Under the pieces are notes generated by a model. The model was not told the origin of the DNA, did no database searches, and worked only from the letters and a program-made list of their open reading frames with translations. Source: Aporrectodea caliginosa (Eukaryota; Annelida; Clitellata; Crassiclitellata; Lumbricidae). Taken from it: DNA of 64,000 nt. The stretch lies in contig JACEVL010000285.1 of assembly GCA_020284085.1 (NCBI GenBank), forward strand, positions 41,001-105,000, in the 5' to 3' direction. Of the stretch, positions 25,601 through 33,092 are shown piece after piece. How positions within the stretch are numbered: position 1 is the stretch's first letter; each line of letters starts with the position of its first letter. Both the position numbers and the translations under genes were made by a program.

Positions 25601-27901
25601 TAGTCACCATTTCTCTCGTATAAATAAGTTTACCTTCACCAACAATATTAAAATTTAGATGTTCCAGAATTATTTAGACCCACTACAAGGTCAAAAACTA
25701 AAGCCCCAATTTATGAAAAATGACCCCGTATACATTCAAACTTGAGACACCCTCAGCTTTGGTACCTTCACTCCCAGTGAGTCATGAGTAGGCACTTGAG
25801 AACTGGACCACATCTCTCATATCTCACATATACGTATATATCTAAGAAGCAGAGAGTACAGAGTACACATAAATCAACGTAACAGACAATGAAATTAGGT
25901 CACCTGCTAAAGTGTAGTCCATGTCCATACCGAAGAATTTAATCTTTTCCAGATGTAGACTTCGGTTAACAAAGACTCTGTGTTAGAAAATACAAAGACT
26001 CTGTTAGAAAATATACAATTCGATTTTAATAATTTGACATCAGACAATAAATAAGAAATTGCTTAAAAATAAGTAAGACTCCAAATGAACAAACTGTGAC
26101 CCTGATAAACAGTCATCCAGTTCCATCACACCCTGCTAACAAAGGTATGCATTTCCTCATCTTCCATCCAACACTACAGTTATACGAAAATCTGAGCACA
26201 AGATATTCCAGGACCTTTGAGAGTTTCTTAAAAGAAAGGCTCCTACATACACACAGACCTCATAAATCCATCTTAGCTTAAAACCTGAAATTAGGAACAA
26301 CAAGCAAAAAAGTTCTGCTGCTCACAGCAACGTGCTTTGGTGACAATTTCGGTCAGTTATCTTAATCATGTATCTATATCATCCAGTGCAGTAACTGCTA
26401 ATTATTAAGGTTTCCTGATTGGATCATTATTCAAAGGGTGCATCTCAAAACCTTTGGTAAATTTAAATGGCACATACTAAAAATGGCACACATTTAAAAA
26501 AGAACAGTGTCCAAAAGGGCAAAATTAACGATAAGTTATTAACCAAGAAACAACGAATTACCTATAACAAAACAGGGCATGATCATCACACTAACTAAGA
26601 ATCATAAAATTCATTCCTTAAACTGAGTTTTTGCTACTACTTGCCCTTTTGTCTTAATTATTTGCACCCTTTTTAGCAAGCATCCATTATAATTCTGTAA
26701 ACCCTTTCCGTACAGGATATACATCCTCATCATGGATTGCGGTGGCTGTTTCTGAGCTCACAGATCTTCATATACCAGGATCATTGCTCGGTGGAGTAAC
26801 AGTATGCAGAGACGTCTATTAAATGGGTGTTTTACATTTATCTTGTTACCTTTGCCATATAAAAGTTAAAAACATTAATAATCTACATAAGCTCAAAGCC
26901 ATGTTGCTCTGAACCCAACTGTCAATTCTGTATTAACAACTGCCAAATCAACTTATGGCAGAAACTATTGTACCCAAAGCAGATCACAAGCCTGTGCAAG
27001 TGACAGAACACAGACTAGAGAGTGACGCATAGAGACTATCTCGTCCCCATCCCTGCCCCGCAACAAGTAAGTCTTCCCCATCCCCGCCCCATCCCTAATG
27101 GTTTGTCCCCATCCTTGCCCCATCCTCTCAGGTTTTCTCCCCATCCCCGCAGATGACATCACATTCCCCGCAAAAAGTTTACAACAATTCAAATTTAAAA
27201 AATAACATTTTTTAGCTTACAAAGCTATTTGTATTGCTGACTGCATCAGTCTGTTATTATCTTATTGACAGTTTGCATTAACCAAGTCCTGACTATTTCT
27301 GACTAATACTTAGGCTTCAGGAAATAAAAAAATCTTCTTATCAGTTTTCAAGTTCTTAACATCACCCACGTTTATTGCTGGCTCATTCCCCATTACCGTC
27401 AGAGTAAACCCCCATTACCGCGGTATTATCGCAATTGTTGTCCCCATTACCATGGGATTTACATCGGTTTTCCCGTGGGGAAATTCCCCATGTCACTCTC
27501 TAACACAGACCCACTCTTGCCCAGTCAACATGGCTGTCTGGGACATCTGTATTACTCAAATAGCCAACAGTCAAACATACATTTTCAACTGAAGTCATAC
27601 CTTCATTTACTTTGTTATGTACAGCCAAAAGACACACCACTTGGAAAGGCTACAAAAGGTGCTATATAAATGTCTGATTGCATTACAGCGAAACAATTGG
27701 AAAGTAGCAGTAACCAAACCTGTGTTTCGTTTCTCTCTTGTACGATTTTGCAACGGTAAGGTCCCCCATTCCATTCAGTAGGTCAAAACTTTTGGTTCGA
27801 CTATTTTTCAGTCTTTCAAGCGCAACCGATATGGTGTCAGTAGCCAGAGACGGAGCCACTTGAGACGGCTGTGATGCTGCTGCTGCTGCAGACGCGCTCA
27901 T
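1329..27901 (-). CDS. NT5C2: NT5C2-type cytosolic purine 5'-nucleotidase, 15 coding exons
   Basis: Cytosolic HAD-superfamily enzyme that dephosphorylates IMP, GMP and related 6-hydroxypurine monophosphates and can transfer the phosphate to nucleosides. Exons on the minus strand, 5' to 3': 27720-27901, 25904-25977, 21945-22062, 20480-20575, 19315-19403, 18305-18362, 6718-6811, 6025-6104, 5027-5087, 4544-4669, 4037-4103, 3254-3537, 2612-2669, 2161-2279, 1329-1628. They sum to 1806 nt (601 aa plus stop) with matching phases and GT-AG borders at all 14 introns. HAD motif I DMDYT lies at about residues 79-83 (nucleophile D79, D81), motif [10 protein letters not shown] at 276-283, the motif III lysine in VDAKKP at about 308-312, and motif IV GDHIFGD at 369-375. 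The tail carries an acidic HDEDDSDEE stretch like the vertebrate protein, which is about 561 aa. The first 45 or so residues, Ala/Ser-rich, are not like the vertebrate N terminus. Identity is by recognised similarity; the exon model is manual. Confidence 0.95.
2161..2279 (-). CDS. NT5C2: NT5C2 exon 14
   Basis: 119 nt encoding [20 protein letters not shown] and then [19 protein letters not shown], the conserved C-terminal helix region. Acceptor CAACAG, donor GTAAGC. Confidence 0.95.
2612..2669 (-). CDS. NT5C2: NT5C2 exon 13
   Basis: 58 nt encoding [20 protein letters not shown], matching the vertebrate HDMDMCYGMMGSLFRSG block. Acceptor CAACAG, donor GTATGT. Confidence 0.94.
3254..3537 (-). 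CDS. NT5C2: NT5C2 exon 12 (HAD motif IV)
   Basis: 284 nt, the largest conserved exon. It includes [20 protein letters not shown] (motif IV aspartates D370 and D375, which bind Mg2+) and [14 protein letters not shown]. Acceptor TTGCAG, donor GTAAGA. Confidence 0.96.
4037..4103 (-). CDS. NT5C2: NT5C2 exon 11
   Basis: 67 nt encoding [20 protein letters not shown] followed by SGG. It matches the family segment with IG-G-Q-G-YSGG. Acceptor TTTCAG, donor GTCAGT. Confidence 0.92.
4544..4669 (-). CDS. NT5C2: NT5C2 exon 10 (motif III lysine)
   Basis: 126 nt, phase 0 at both ends, encoding [20 protein letters not shown], then [22 protein letters not shown] without a break. K311 in VDAKKP is the expected phosphate-contacting lysine. 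Compared with vertebrates, the loop between the motif II strand and YFDY is about 9 residues shorter. Donor is GTTGGT. Confidence 0.93.
4840..4915 (+). repeat. SINE/LINE 3' end with GAATGA tail
   Basis: GGGAGTACCTCTGAGTAGGC, then TATGCTATATAAATTTTTGGAATGAATTAATCAATCAA: the conserved 3' module shared with the LINE at 8250-11219, given here in parts. Confidence 0.6.
5027..5087 (-). CDS. NT5C2: NT5C2 exon 9 (HAD motif II)
   Basis: 61 nt encoding [20 protein letters not shown]. It carries the TNSDYDYT motif II, whose Thr/Asn contact the phosphate in HAD enzymes. Acceptor TTCCAG, donor GTAAGT. Confidence 0.94.
5588..5670 (-). repeat. SINE/LINE 3' end, minus orientation
   Basis: Inverted form of the module: (CATT)n tail, ATTTATATAGCACCTCTTCA, then CTCAGAGGTGCTCCC. 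Confidence 0.6.
6025..6104 (-). CDS. NT5C2: NT5C2 exon 8
   Basis: 80 nt encoding [20 protein letters not shown] followed by LPVILDR. Acceptor TTTTAG. The donor GTTGGT is weak but is the only site that keeps the frame into exon 9. Confidence 0.88.
6718..6811 (-). CDS. NT5C2: NT5C2 exon 7
   Basis: 94 nt encoding [20 protein letters not shown] followed by [11 protein letters not shown]. Acceptor TGTTAG, donor GTGAGT. The upstream intron is about 11.5 kb and contains an antisense LINE (8250-11219). Confidence 0.93.
8250..11219 (+). mobile_element. CR1/L2-group non-LTR retrotransposon, nearly full ORF2
   Basis: Antisense insertion in NT5C2 intron 6. 8274-9584 encodes an apurinic-type endonuclease ([13 protein letters not shown] and SDH motifs). 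9395-10357 and 10354-11172 carry the reverse transcriptase ([42 protein letters not shown], a YADD box near 10294) and the C-terminal domain. Two frameshifts, near 9565 and 10285, break the otherwise open frame, so this copy is probably inactive but young. The 3' end is GAGTGGCGCTATACAAATG followed by (ATTACA)n. No ORF1 was found, so it is 5' truncated or lacks one. No target duplication was identified. Confidence 0.9.
8274..11172 (+). pseudogene. LINE endonuclease-reverse transcriptase (two frameshifts)
   Basis: Three overlapping frames of one former polyprotein: endonuclease in the first, RT fingers and palm in the second, YADD through C terminus in the third. The junctions lie near 9565 and 10285. 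Otherwise there are few lesions across roughly 960 codons. Confidence 0.88.
11920..11966 (+). repeat. (GGAA)n microsatellite
   Basis: Tandem AAGG/GGAA units in NT5C2 intron 6. Confidence 0.95.
13294..13540 (-). mobile_element. truncated CR1/L2-type LINE 3' end
   Basis: The open frame contains [20 protein letters not shown] and [12 protein letters not shown], the RT C-terminal domain typical of this LINE group. An AT-rich TTATTA tail follows near 13290. 5' truncated near 13540. Confidence 0.7.
13860..13908. mobile_element. piggyBac-like palindromic micro-MITE (short form)
   Basis: TTAA then CACTTTAATGACGAGC, and inverted CTCGTCATTAAACAGTG. A shortened member of the 71-bp family seen at 18421, 20960, 22118 and 34599; the right flank is TTAC rather than TTAA. 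Confidence 0.55.
14294..14360 (+). repeat. SINE/LINE 3' end with (GAAT) tail
   Basis: GAGCGCCTCTGAGTAGG, then AGGCGCTATATAAATATCC and a (GAATGAAT)n tail. Confidence 0.65.
16815..16885 (-). repeat. SINE/LINE 3' end, minus orientation
   Basis: (CATT)n tail, then AATTTATGTAGCACCCCTTC and a GAGTGCTTG-type segment; diverged copy of the shared module. Confidence 0.5.
16965..17030 (-). repeat. SINE/LINE 3' end, minus orientation
   Basis: TGTAATTGTAG tail, TTTTTATAGCTCCACTTCA, then ATCAGAGGCACCTCCAACC. Confidence 0.55.
18305..18362 (-). CDS. NT5C2: NT5C2 exon 6 (58 nt)
   Basis: Short exon found by hand from the protein gap between exons 5 and 7. It encodes [19 protein letters not shown] and matches the family block [14 protein letters not shown]. 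Acceptor CTTACAG, donor GTGAGT; both flanking phases fit. Confidence 0.93.
18421..18491. mobile_element. piggyBac-like micro-MITE (71 bp)
   Basis: TTAA on both sides, TIR CACTTTAACGACAAGC and inverted ATGATTAAAGCG-like arm, with the centre GGTTTCCCAGTCAC and TTTTAGTACACGCTC. Lies in NT5C2 intron 5, about 60 bp from exon 6. Confidence 0.7.
19315..19403 (-). CDS. NT5C2: NT5C2 exon 5
   Basis: 89 nt encoding [20 protein letters not shown] followed by VLNTLFNLP. Acceptor TTGCAG, donor GTCAGT. Confidence 0.94.
20480..20575 (-). CDS. NT5C2: NT5C2 exon 4
   Basis: 96 nt encoding [20 protein letters not shown] followed by [12 protein letters not shown], one of the most conserved NT5C2 blocks. Acceptor CTCCAG, donor GTACGT. 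Confidence 0.95.
20725..20775 (+). repeat. SINE/LINE 3' end
   Basis: CTTTGAGAAGTCCTAAAAGG, then TGCTATATAAATACCCATAACC. Confidence 0.5.
20960..21030. mobile_element. piggyBac-like micro-MITE (71 bp)
   Basis: TTAA flanks, arms CAGTTTAACAATAAGAG and inverted CACTTTAATGACCAGC, centre GTGTACTGAAAGTGAT then GGGAAACCAATGCAGC. Opposite orientation to 18421-18491. In NT5C2 intron 3. Confidence 0.7.
21377..21390. repeat. poly-C run
   Basis: Uninterrupted C homopolymer in NT5C2 intron 3; the length may be unreliable in assembly. Confidence 0.8.
21945..22062 (-). CDS. NT5C2: NT5C2 exon 3
   Basis: 118 nt encoding [19 protein letters not shown] and onward to [19 protein letters not shown], the conserved helix after motif I. 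Acceptor TTTTAG, donor GTGAGT. The split valine and arginine codons join correctly to exons 2 and 4. Confidence 0.93.
22118..22188. mobile_element. piggyBac-like micro-MITE (71 bp, best preserved)
   Basis: TTAA flanks and arms CCCTTTAACAACGAGC and inverted CCCTTTAACGACGAGC. The CCCTTT ends at TTAA fit piggyBac-type termini. In NT5C2 intron 2, about 55 bp from exon 3. Confidence 0.75.
22265..22410 (-). mobile_element. degraded LINE 3' end
   Basis: On the minus strand the sequence resembles the end of the 8250-11219 LINE (RSFAYV-like segment, CTTGGGTCGGGAGCGCCTCTGA, then GAGTGGC). It is broken by stops. Confidence 0.55.
23096..23155. repeat. (TA)n microsatellite
   Basis: TATATA runs broken by CA and CACGTAGG. 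Confidence 0.9.
25904..25977 (-). CDS. NT5C2: NT5C2 exon 2 (HAD motif I)
   Basis: 74 nt encoding [20 protein letters not shown] followed by YTLA. It holds the catalytic DxDxT motif: the first Asp is the phospho-accepting nucleophile in this family. Acceptor CACAG, donor GTGACC; phase 2 in, phase 1 out. Confidence 0.95.
27016..27502. mobile_element. hAT-like element built of CCCCATCCCCGCCCC-type repeats (487 bp)
   Basis: Ends TAGAGAGTGAC and, inverted, TAGAGAGTGAC. Perfect 8-bp duplication ACACAGAC at 27008-27015 and 27503-27510. The interior edges are degenerate CCCCATCCCYGCCCC and CCCCATTACCG units. Lies in NT5C2 intron 1. Confidence 0.75.
27638..27690 (+). repeat. SINE/LINE 3' end
   Basis: GGCTACAAAAGGTGCTATAT, then AAATGTCTGATTGCATTACAG; ends about 30 bp from NT5C2 exon 1. 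Confidence 0.5.
27720..27901 (-). CDS. NT5C2: NT5C2 exon 1 (start codon)
   Basis: Encodes residues 1-60 and two bases of R61. The start was chosen because it is the only in-frame ATG before the conserved segment and the frame closes downstream. [14 protein letters not shown] is low-complexity; [10 protein letters not shown] matches the family's KKYRREAYHR segment just before motif I. Donor is GTTTGG. A TTCTTATAG acceptor-like site lies about 12 bases upstream of the ATG, so a noncoding 5' exon further upstream is likely. Confidence 0.85.
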
Positions 27902-30073
27902 TGTTGTCCTAACCTATAAGAAAGCAGCGGCTGTGAGCCATTGTTCGGCAAGAAGTTACATCACTTCCTATTTTTAACTGATGATCTTGTCCTAAAACAG
28001 TTTCCTCATTTGAAAAAGAACTCGCAACTTGTAAAACAAAAACCATAAACAAAGACAAAAATGATGCAACAATGGATGAAACCTTATCGTCATGCAACTA
28101 CATTATTCTTTTTTACATTTGCAGCGTCCAACATAGAGATGAGAACAAGTTTCACACATCAGTAACAAAGTAGTTTCAGCAACCCTCTAGTTACAATTCT
28201 CCCTAATCCAAACACAAAAGTCATGTATGCCAATTGTGACTCAGTGAAAAGTGGTCCACTGCTTACATTTTGGTCTAATACATGAGCCATATAGGTTGAA
28301 ATACACCAAAAAAACAGGTCAGTAACATACCTTTAGCACTTACCAAATAATAGATCTAATAAAACAATCCAAATGACTCCGGCTGGACAAGAAGTCAGTA
28401 ATTCACATCACAAATTATGCATAGAGCGATATTTGGAAAGTTCATATAATATTTCGGCACACAATTCTCTCTAATTTCATAGACTGTATGTGACTCCAGC
28501 CTCTTCATTCGGTGAGAATGCGGTTTTGTTTATCGCACAGTGTTCCCACAGACTGCTCTGGGAAGCATCGGCAATAAATCTGGAATCATGGTTGAATACC
28601 TTACTGTCTGTGTGTAAACGACCCAATGGAATTCCACTCACAGCACTAGGTGTGTATATCTCGTGAACTCAACTCACAGATTGCACACATACCAAAGCCA
28701 AGGCAATTGCTGTACGTACTGCTCCTGCCCAGAATGCTTGAGTCACTAAACTAACTATGAGGATTGCCGAAGGTTTGCCTACCAAAGGCGATTTATTATC
28801 ATATGGATATCCTCATTCGACCTGTTTGAAATGTTCAGAAGCGGCCGTATTTCAAACTCACACACGCACTAGTAGGCCTAGACATGGCTCCGCCTTTCCC
28901 GGCAAACATTCGCAGCCTCTTAATCATTCGCACCGACAGCTCCAAGGACGCGGCCTGTCTCTTTACGGGACCAACGTAGTAACCCAGGGAGGGAGGCTTC
29001 CCAGGAAATAACCGGTGCACGGAAGAAGACCGAAGGCATCATAGGGGGTCAGTCCGTTAAAGTGTAGGGCCGTGACCGCAGAGCTAGGCTCAAGTTTTCT
29101 TATTACAGAAAAAACAAAGATCGATTTTTGAATACCTTATTTTTAACGAAATATTTTAAAACACAGCACTTTACATTACAAAATACGTAAAAACATTGCC
29201 AATAACCCACCGTATTATTATGATCTCCGTTCCCATCCATTCTTTATATAGACATGACACGCGTATTGATCAGTGTATTCAACCGCGCAAAAACATAAAT
29301 CCCTTCAGATCAGATAAGATCTGATCATGCATGACATCAAAATATAGCTCTAGATTTCACTAACTCGCTTAAATAAACGACAAATTTTATGTTGAAACGA
29401 TCCCAGATGGTAGGAAATATAAATTCCTACTTTAAGAGTATTTTTAGTGTAGTTCCCCTAATAACTATTTGATGTTTTGAAAACTTGGCCAGCTCCCAAT
29501 AGCCTACATTGAAATTATTTGCTCCAAATCTACAATCTAGGGCACGAAAATGTTTTCAGTCAATTTGCACAATATAAGCAGCATTAGAGTTGCTTACAAT
29601 AACTGAGAATACCTATATGGTCGCTACAGAAAAACGCGAACATCTACAATTATTACGATGTCATTTAGTTCGGTTCCTCCTTTTTTACCGTACGGTCTAA
29701 AAATTAAAAGCGCTATAAAAGTTCAATACATAATCGCTATTTTCATAAAGTAAACTCTTAGGCCTATTTATGTACCGCCATGATTGATTCGTCATAATGT
29801 ACAAGATGGAACAAAGTTAGTATTGAAAAATATGTGTACTAATTTGCATAAATTTTTTACACAAGCAAAAAGCAAATTCGATTGAACTGTTGCTAAAGCC
29901 TAAAGGTCAATCGAAATGCACAACATGCATGATTCAAAAAATCCAAGAGAATAGTCGTATAATTGCGCTCCTAACGGCTTCTTTACCTTTAAGCCTATTA
30001 CAGCTGATTGTCGGTTCGCAAAATTCTACGCCTTAATTGTTGGTCGTACGTGATTTTGACAGCAGATTCAACT
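27902..30073. other. NT5C2 upstream region (candidate promoter), no other gene
   Basis: The part around 28.8-29.05 kb is locally richer in G+C and CpG than its surroundings. It is the best candidate for the NT5C2 5' noncoding exon and promoter. No TATA box or exon could be assigned firmly. Confidence 0.3.
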
Positions 30074-30614
30074 CAGTGTGATTCTCCTTACAGATTTTAT
30101 TTTAGTTATAGTTACAGTTATAGTTAATGGTTTTATTTTAGTTATAGTTATAGTTATAGTTAGTATTATTTCTTAGTTATAGTTATAGTTATAGTTAATG
30201 GATTTTTATTTTAGTTAATTTTAGTTACTACTTAGTTACAATAATTAAGGCTATAAGCAAAATTGTGCGTATTAACACGCTGTTTCACAATTTGCTCAGA
30301 GCTTTGAAAGCCTTTGAAGCATGGATGCATTCAGCTTCATGAATACACGGATTTCCAAAGTAACTGACAAATTGAATAATAAAAATATCGCATTTTTCGT
30401 TCTCATTTATGTCGAATCATCCATATTGCACTTCCTATTTTCATTTTTTGTATTAACGAAAATAAAGATGAATTTTCGTTATTGTTATTTTCGTTATAGT
30501 TATAGTTATAGTTAATGATATTTTTAGTTATAGTTATAGTTATCGTTAACGAAATCATTTTATTTTCGTTAACGAACATTTTTGTTATCGTTATCGTTAA
30601 CGAGAATCACACTG
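30074..30614. mobile_element. hAT-like element built of GTTATA/GTTAACGAAA repeats (541 bp)
   Basis: Ends CAGTGTGATTCTC and, inverted, CAGTGTGATTCTC. Perfect 8-bp duplication ATTCAACT at 30066-30073 and 30615-30622. The subterminal zones consist of TTATAGTTATAGTTA and TTTTCGTTAACGAAA-like repeats. No transposase. Confidence 0.8.
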
Positions 30615-30803
30615 ATTCAACTACAGGTACTTGCATTTGTAGAGTACAGTAGAAAATATAGAGGCAGAAGATTAAGCTATTATTGTACGCAGTGAAATAG
30701 GCCCATATTGCATAAAACTGGTCACGGATTTTGTTTCAGCTTTTATCTACAAAGTACCTGTGACATTGTAATTATTTTTAATACTTTTACTTTTATGACA
30801 ACT

Positions 30804-30916
30804 CTCGTAATCGTAATCGTAATCTCCAAACTTCTAAAGCGCCACTCGAAAGTCAAGCGCAGGGCACCAGCTTATTCACGAGCGCTGCGTCTAGTCAAAA
30901 GGGTTATCCGAGAGAG
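30804..30916 (-). repeat. dispersed repeat, CAGCTTATTCACGAGCGCTG family, copy 1
   Basis: Begins (on the plus strand) with TCGTAATCGTAATC, then GCGCCACTCGAAAG, and contains GGGCACCAGCTTATTCACGA followed by GCGCTGCG. Read on the minus strand, it ends with GAGTGGCGCTTT and (CGATTA)n, so it is a minus-strand retroelement 3' region. Confidence 0.7.
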
Positions 30917-31207
30917 TAGTCCGAACTCTCACTTTATCCCAAGATCCTAAAAATATTTACTAGTTCATTGATCAATTCTAGCAACTTTAATATTTTAATT
31001 TAACATGAGAGATGAGAATTTAAAGAAACAAAAATTAATCTTATTATCTATCCTGCATTTTTACTTATCTACTTTACTCAAACAGCTCTGCGTGATGAAC
31101 AGATATAATATCCACGGCTGAACTGAAGATATACTTCCGCTCAAGGATTCTATATTACAGGATTGGTTACTCGTGAAAATATCGTGTACTTCCGGTTTAA
31201 GGCTACG

Positions 31208-31485
31208 AGCCTGGCGCCACCTAGCGATGCGGGTGTAAGAAGGGTCTATGGACATGAAAAAGCATGGACGTCCCGATGTGTTGTTCAGCGATTAATTGCA
31301 CGAATTTGATGAAAATAAAATCAGGATTATTTTTCTTTCAGTTTCTAAGGAACAAAGAAAGGTAAATAATATTAAATATAAAGATATTTTTAATGACTTT
31401 CAGTTAAATAATCTAAACTACGGAGATAGGCGTTTAACATGGTAAACACGAGGTTCTACACCTTTGTCGCTAGGTGGCCAGGCTC
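31208..31485. repeat. inverted pair of CTCF-like motifs around the THAP segment
   Basis: The left arm GAGCCTGGCGCCACCTAGCG recurs inverted as CGCTAGGTGGCCAGGCTC about 240 bp to the right. Both contain a CGCTAGGTGGC core, resembling the bilaterian CTCF consensus. The similarity continues for a few bases inside the arms (GGTGTA). Either paired insulator sites or transposon ends. Confidence 0.5.
31264..31352 (+). pseudogene. THAP-domain first exon or remnant
   Basis: Reads MDVPMCCSAINCTNLMKIKS and then GLFFFQFLRNKER, the start of a THAP zinc finger (C-x4-C near the N terminus, then SGLxFFxF and the xxKER segment). It ends at a GTAAAT donor-like site. The rest of the domain (Trp, C-x2-H, AVPTIF-like end) was not found downstream; the nearest acceptor leads straight to a stop. 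It sits between two inverted arms (31208-31228 and 31467-31485). It could be a fragment of a P-element-like transposase, or a real first exon whose partner I missed. Confidence 0.4.
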
Positions 31486-31487
31486 CA

Positions 31488-31502
31488 TGAGCCGCCATTT
31501 TC
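31488..31502 (-). promoter_or_regulatory. YY1-like motif near candidate promoter
   Basis: Reads GAAAATGGCGGCTC on the minus strand, close to the YY1 consensus AANATGGCGGC that often marks promoters. It lies in the divergent interval upstream of POLR2L. Confidence 0.35.
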
Positions 31503-32997
31503 TATCTAACGCGCTTACATAAGGAGATTCCAGTCCTGTGTATAATAGGTCCTTGACTTCCGCTCAACGGTCGCTGAATTATCGCTTGGAATAATTTCAC
31601 AATTTTGCATAGTTAGCTTTTTACGTATTTTTCAGTTGTGACAAGGTAACTTATGACATAAATTAAAAACTCCAAATTTAAGTGCTATAATTTGACATTC
31701 GTGGATTAATTTAGAGCATTTATAAATTAGTAGTAGTTTTTGTGACTTTCGTGGGTGCGTAGCGTATCCCACGAACGGGTATTTCAAGCGGATCCCCGAA
31801 ACTATTTTGCAAGGAAAAGCCGTGGTATTCTATCGTTTTAACGTCCCCGATTAGTCGCCCATTATTGCTTATTGTTTTAGCGTCACAAATTAATTTCAGC
31901 GTTAACATGTAGGCTCTATAGTTCGCACACGCCAGAATAATAATTGTGAGTCTGTAAATAAGCATAAACAACCGGAAACGATATTTTATTAGGAAGAAAC
32001 GTGAATCAATAAGAAGCTAAAGCTGGTATTGAAGGTCTTTGGTTGTTCCCTTCTTGAATTGAATAGCATTTTGAATGATCTTTTTTGTGATAAACCCATT
32101 CTAAATAGCAATTTCTCTTGCAATGTTGTCATTTTCCCGCATTATAAAACTAATAGGGCAAACTTATAGTACCGTTGGCTGAACGATTACACAGTATCTT
32201 TGGGCATGCTGCACGGACGCCGGATGGCACCAGATTTTCTGATGACGACACTAACCCTGACCCTAACCGACCGACCCTCATGATGCCTAACCTGACCGTA
32301 GCCAACACGACGCCAGTATACTTACTTCCTATATCATTCAGCCCCCGATTCTATAAGCTTGCCACTAATGGTAGAGCCATTCCATAAAGGTGCGTATGTA
32401 TTTTGCATTTACGATGATGACACCATGGACTTTGATAGGCGAATATTCCGGTATGCTAAAACGATAGATTATTCACCAAAATTATTTGCCCAAGTCTAAT
32501 TTTTTGGGATGATGTTCAGGAGAGTGACAGAGTGGTCCAAACTAGTTTTCAGAATTTGTAATGTTTGGTAGAAAAATTGTTTTCCAGAATTAAATTTAAA
32601 TTTAAGTCAGTTTAAATTTTCATCTTATTCTGGATATCGGTTTCGGCAATTCAAGTAGACCCTTTCAGTGTAGGGCAGCATTAGCACGGAAAAGGTGAGA
32701 AGGTTTCTGCTGGGAGAATTGACTGCACCTTGGCACATGCCACTGTAAGTTTGATGAAGTTGCAATTCCCTGATTGGAATCAGTAGCTCGTGGTCCACAA
32801 CCTGTGATCATGTGAACTTTCATGGTCTGGTTGTTAGCCACAAGAACTTGCTATTGCTGCCCATCATTATGATGTTGCTGCATGTTTTTTAAAGCTACAG
32901 TTGTTTTCTTAATTTATGTGGTTTTGCGCTATAAAAATTTTGTTGGTGTTGGAATTTTTGGCATTGATGAATGTTCCGTTTTTAAAATATGTTGCAG

Positions 32998-33092
32998 ATG
33001 ATTATACCCGTGCGATGTTTCTCATGTGGTAAGGTAATTGGAAACAAGTGGGAGGCTTATATTCAGCTTCTGCAAGCAGACTACAATGAAAG
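32998..33092 (+). CDS. POLR2L: POLR2L exon 1
   Basis: 95 nt encoding residues 1-31 plus two bases of S32. It contains the CFSC zinc-ligand pair. The ATG abuts a TTGCAG acceptor-like sequence. Confidence 0.95.

Noticed and set aside
27909..28097. 62-codon minus-strand frame with a hydrophobic start just upstream of NT5C2 exon 1
   Set aside because: It ends at the acceptor-like sequence before exon 1, is out of frame with NT5C2 and looks like intron or 5' region; no family match.
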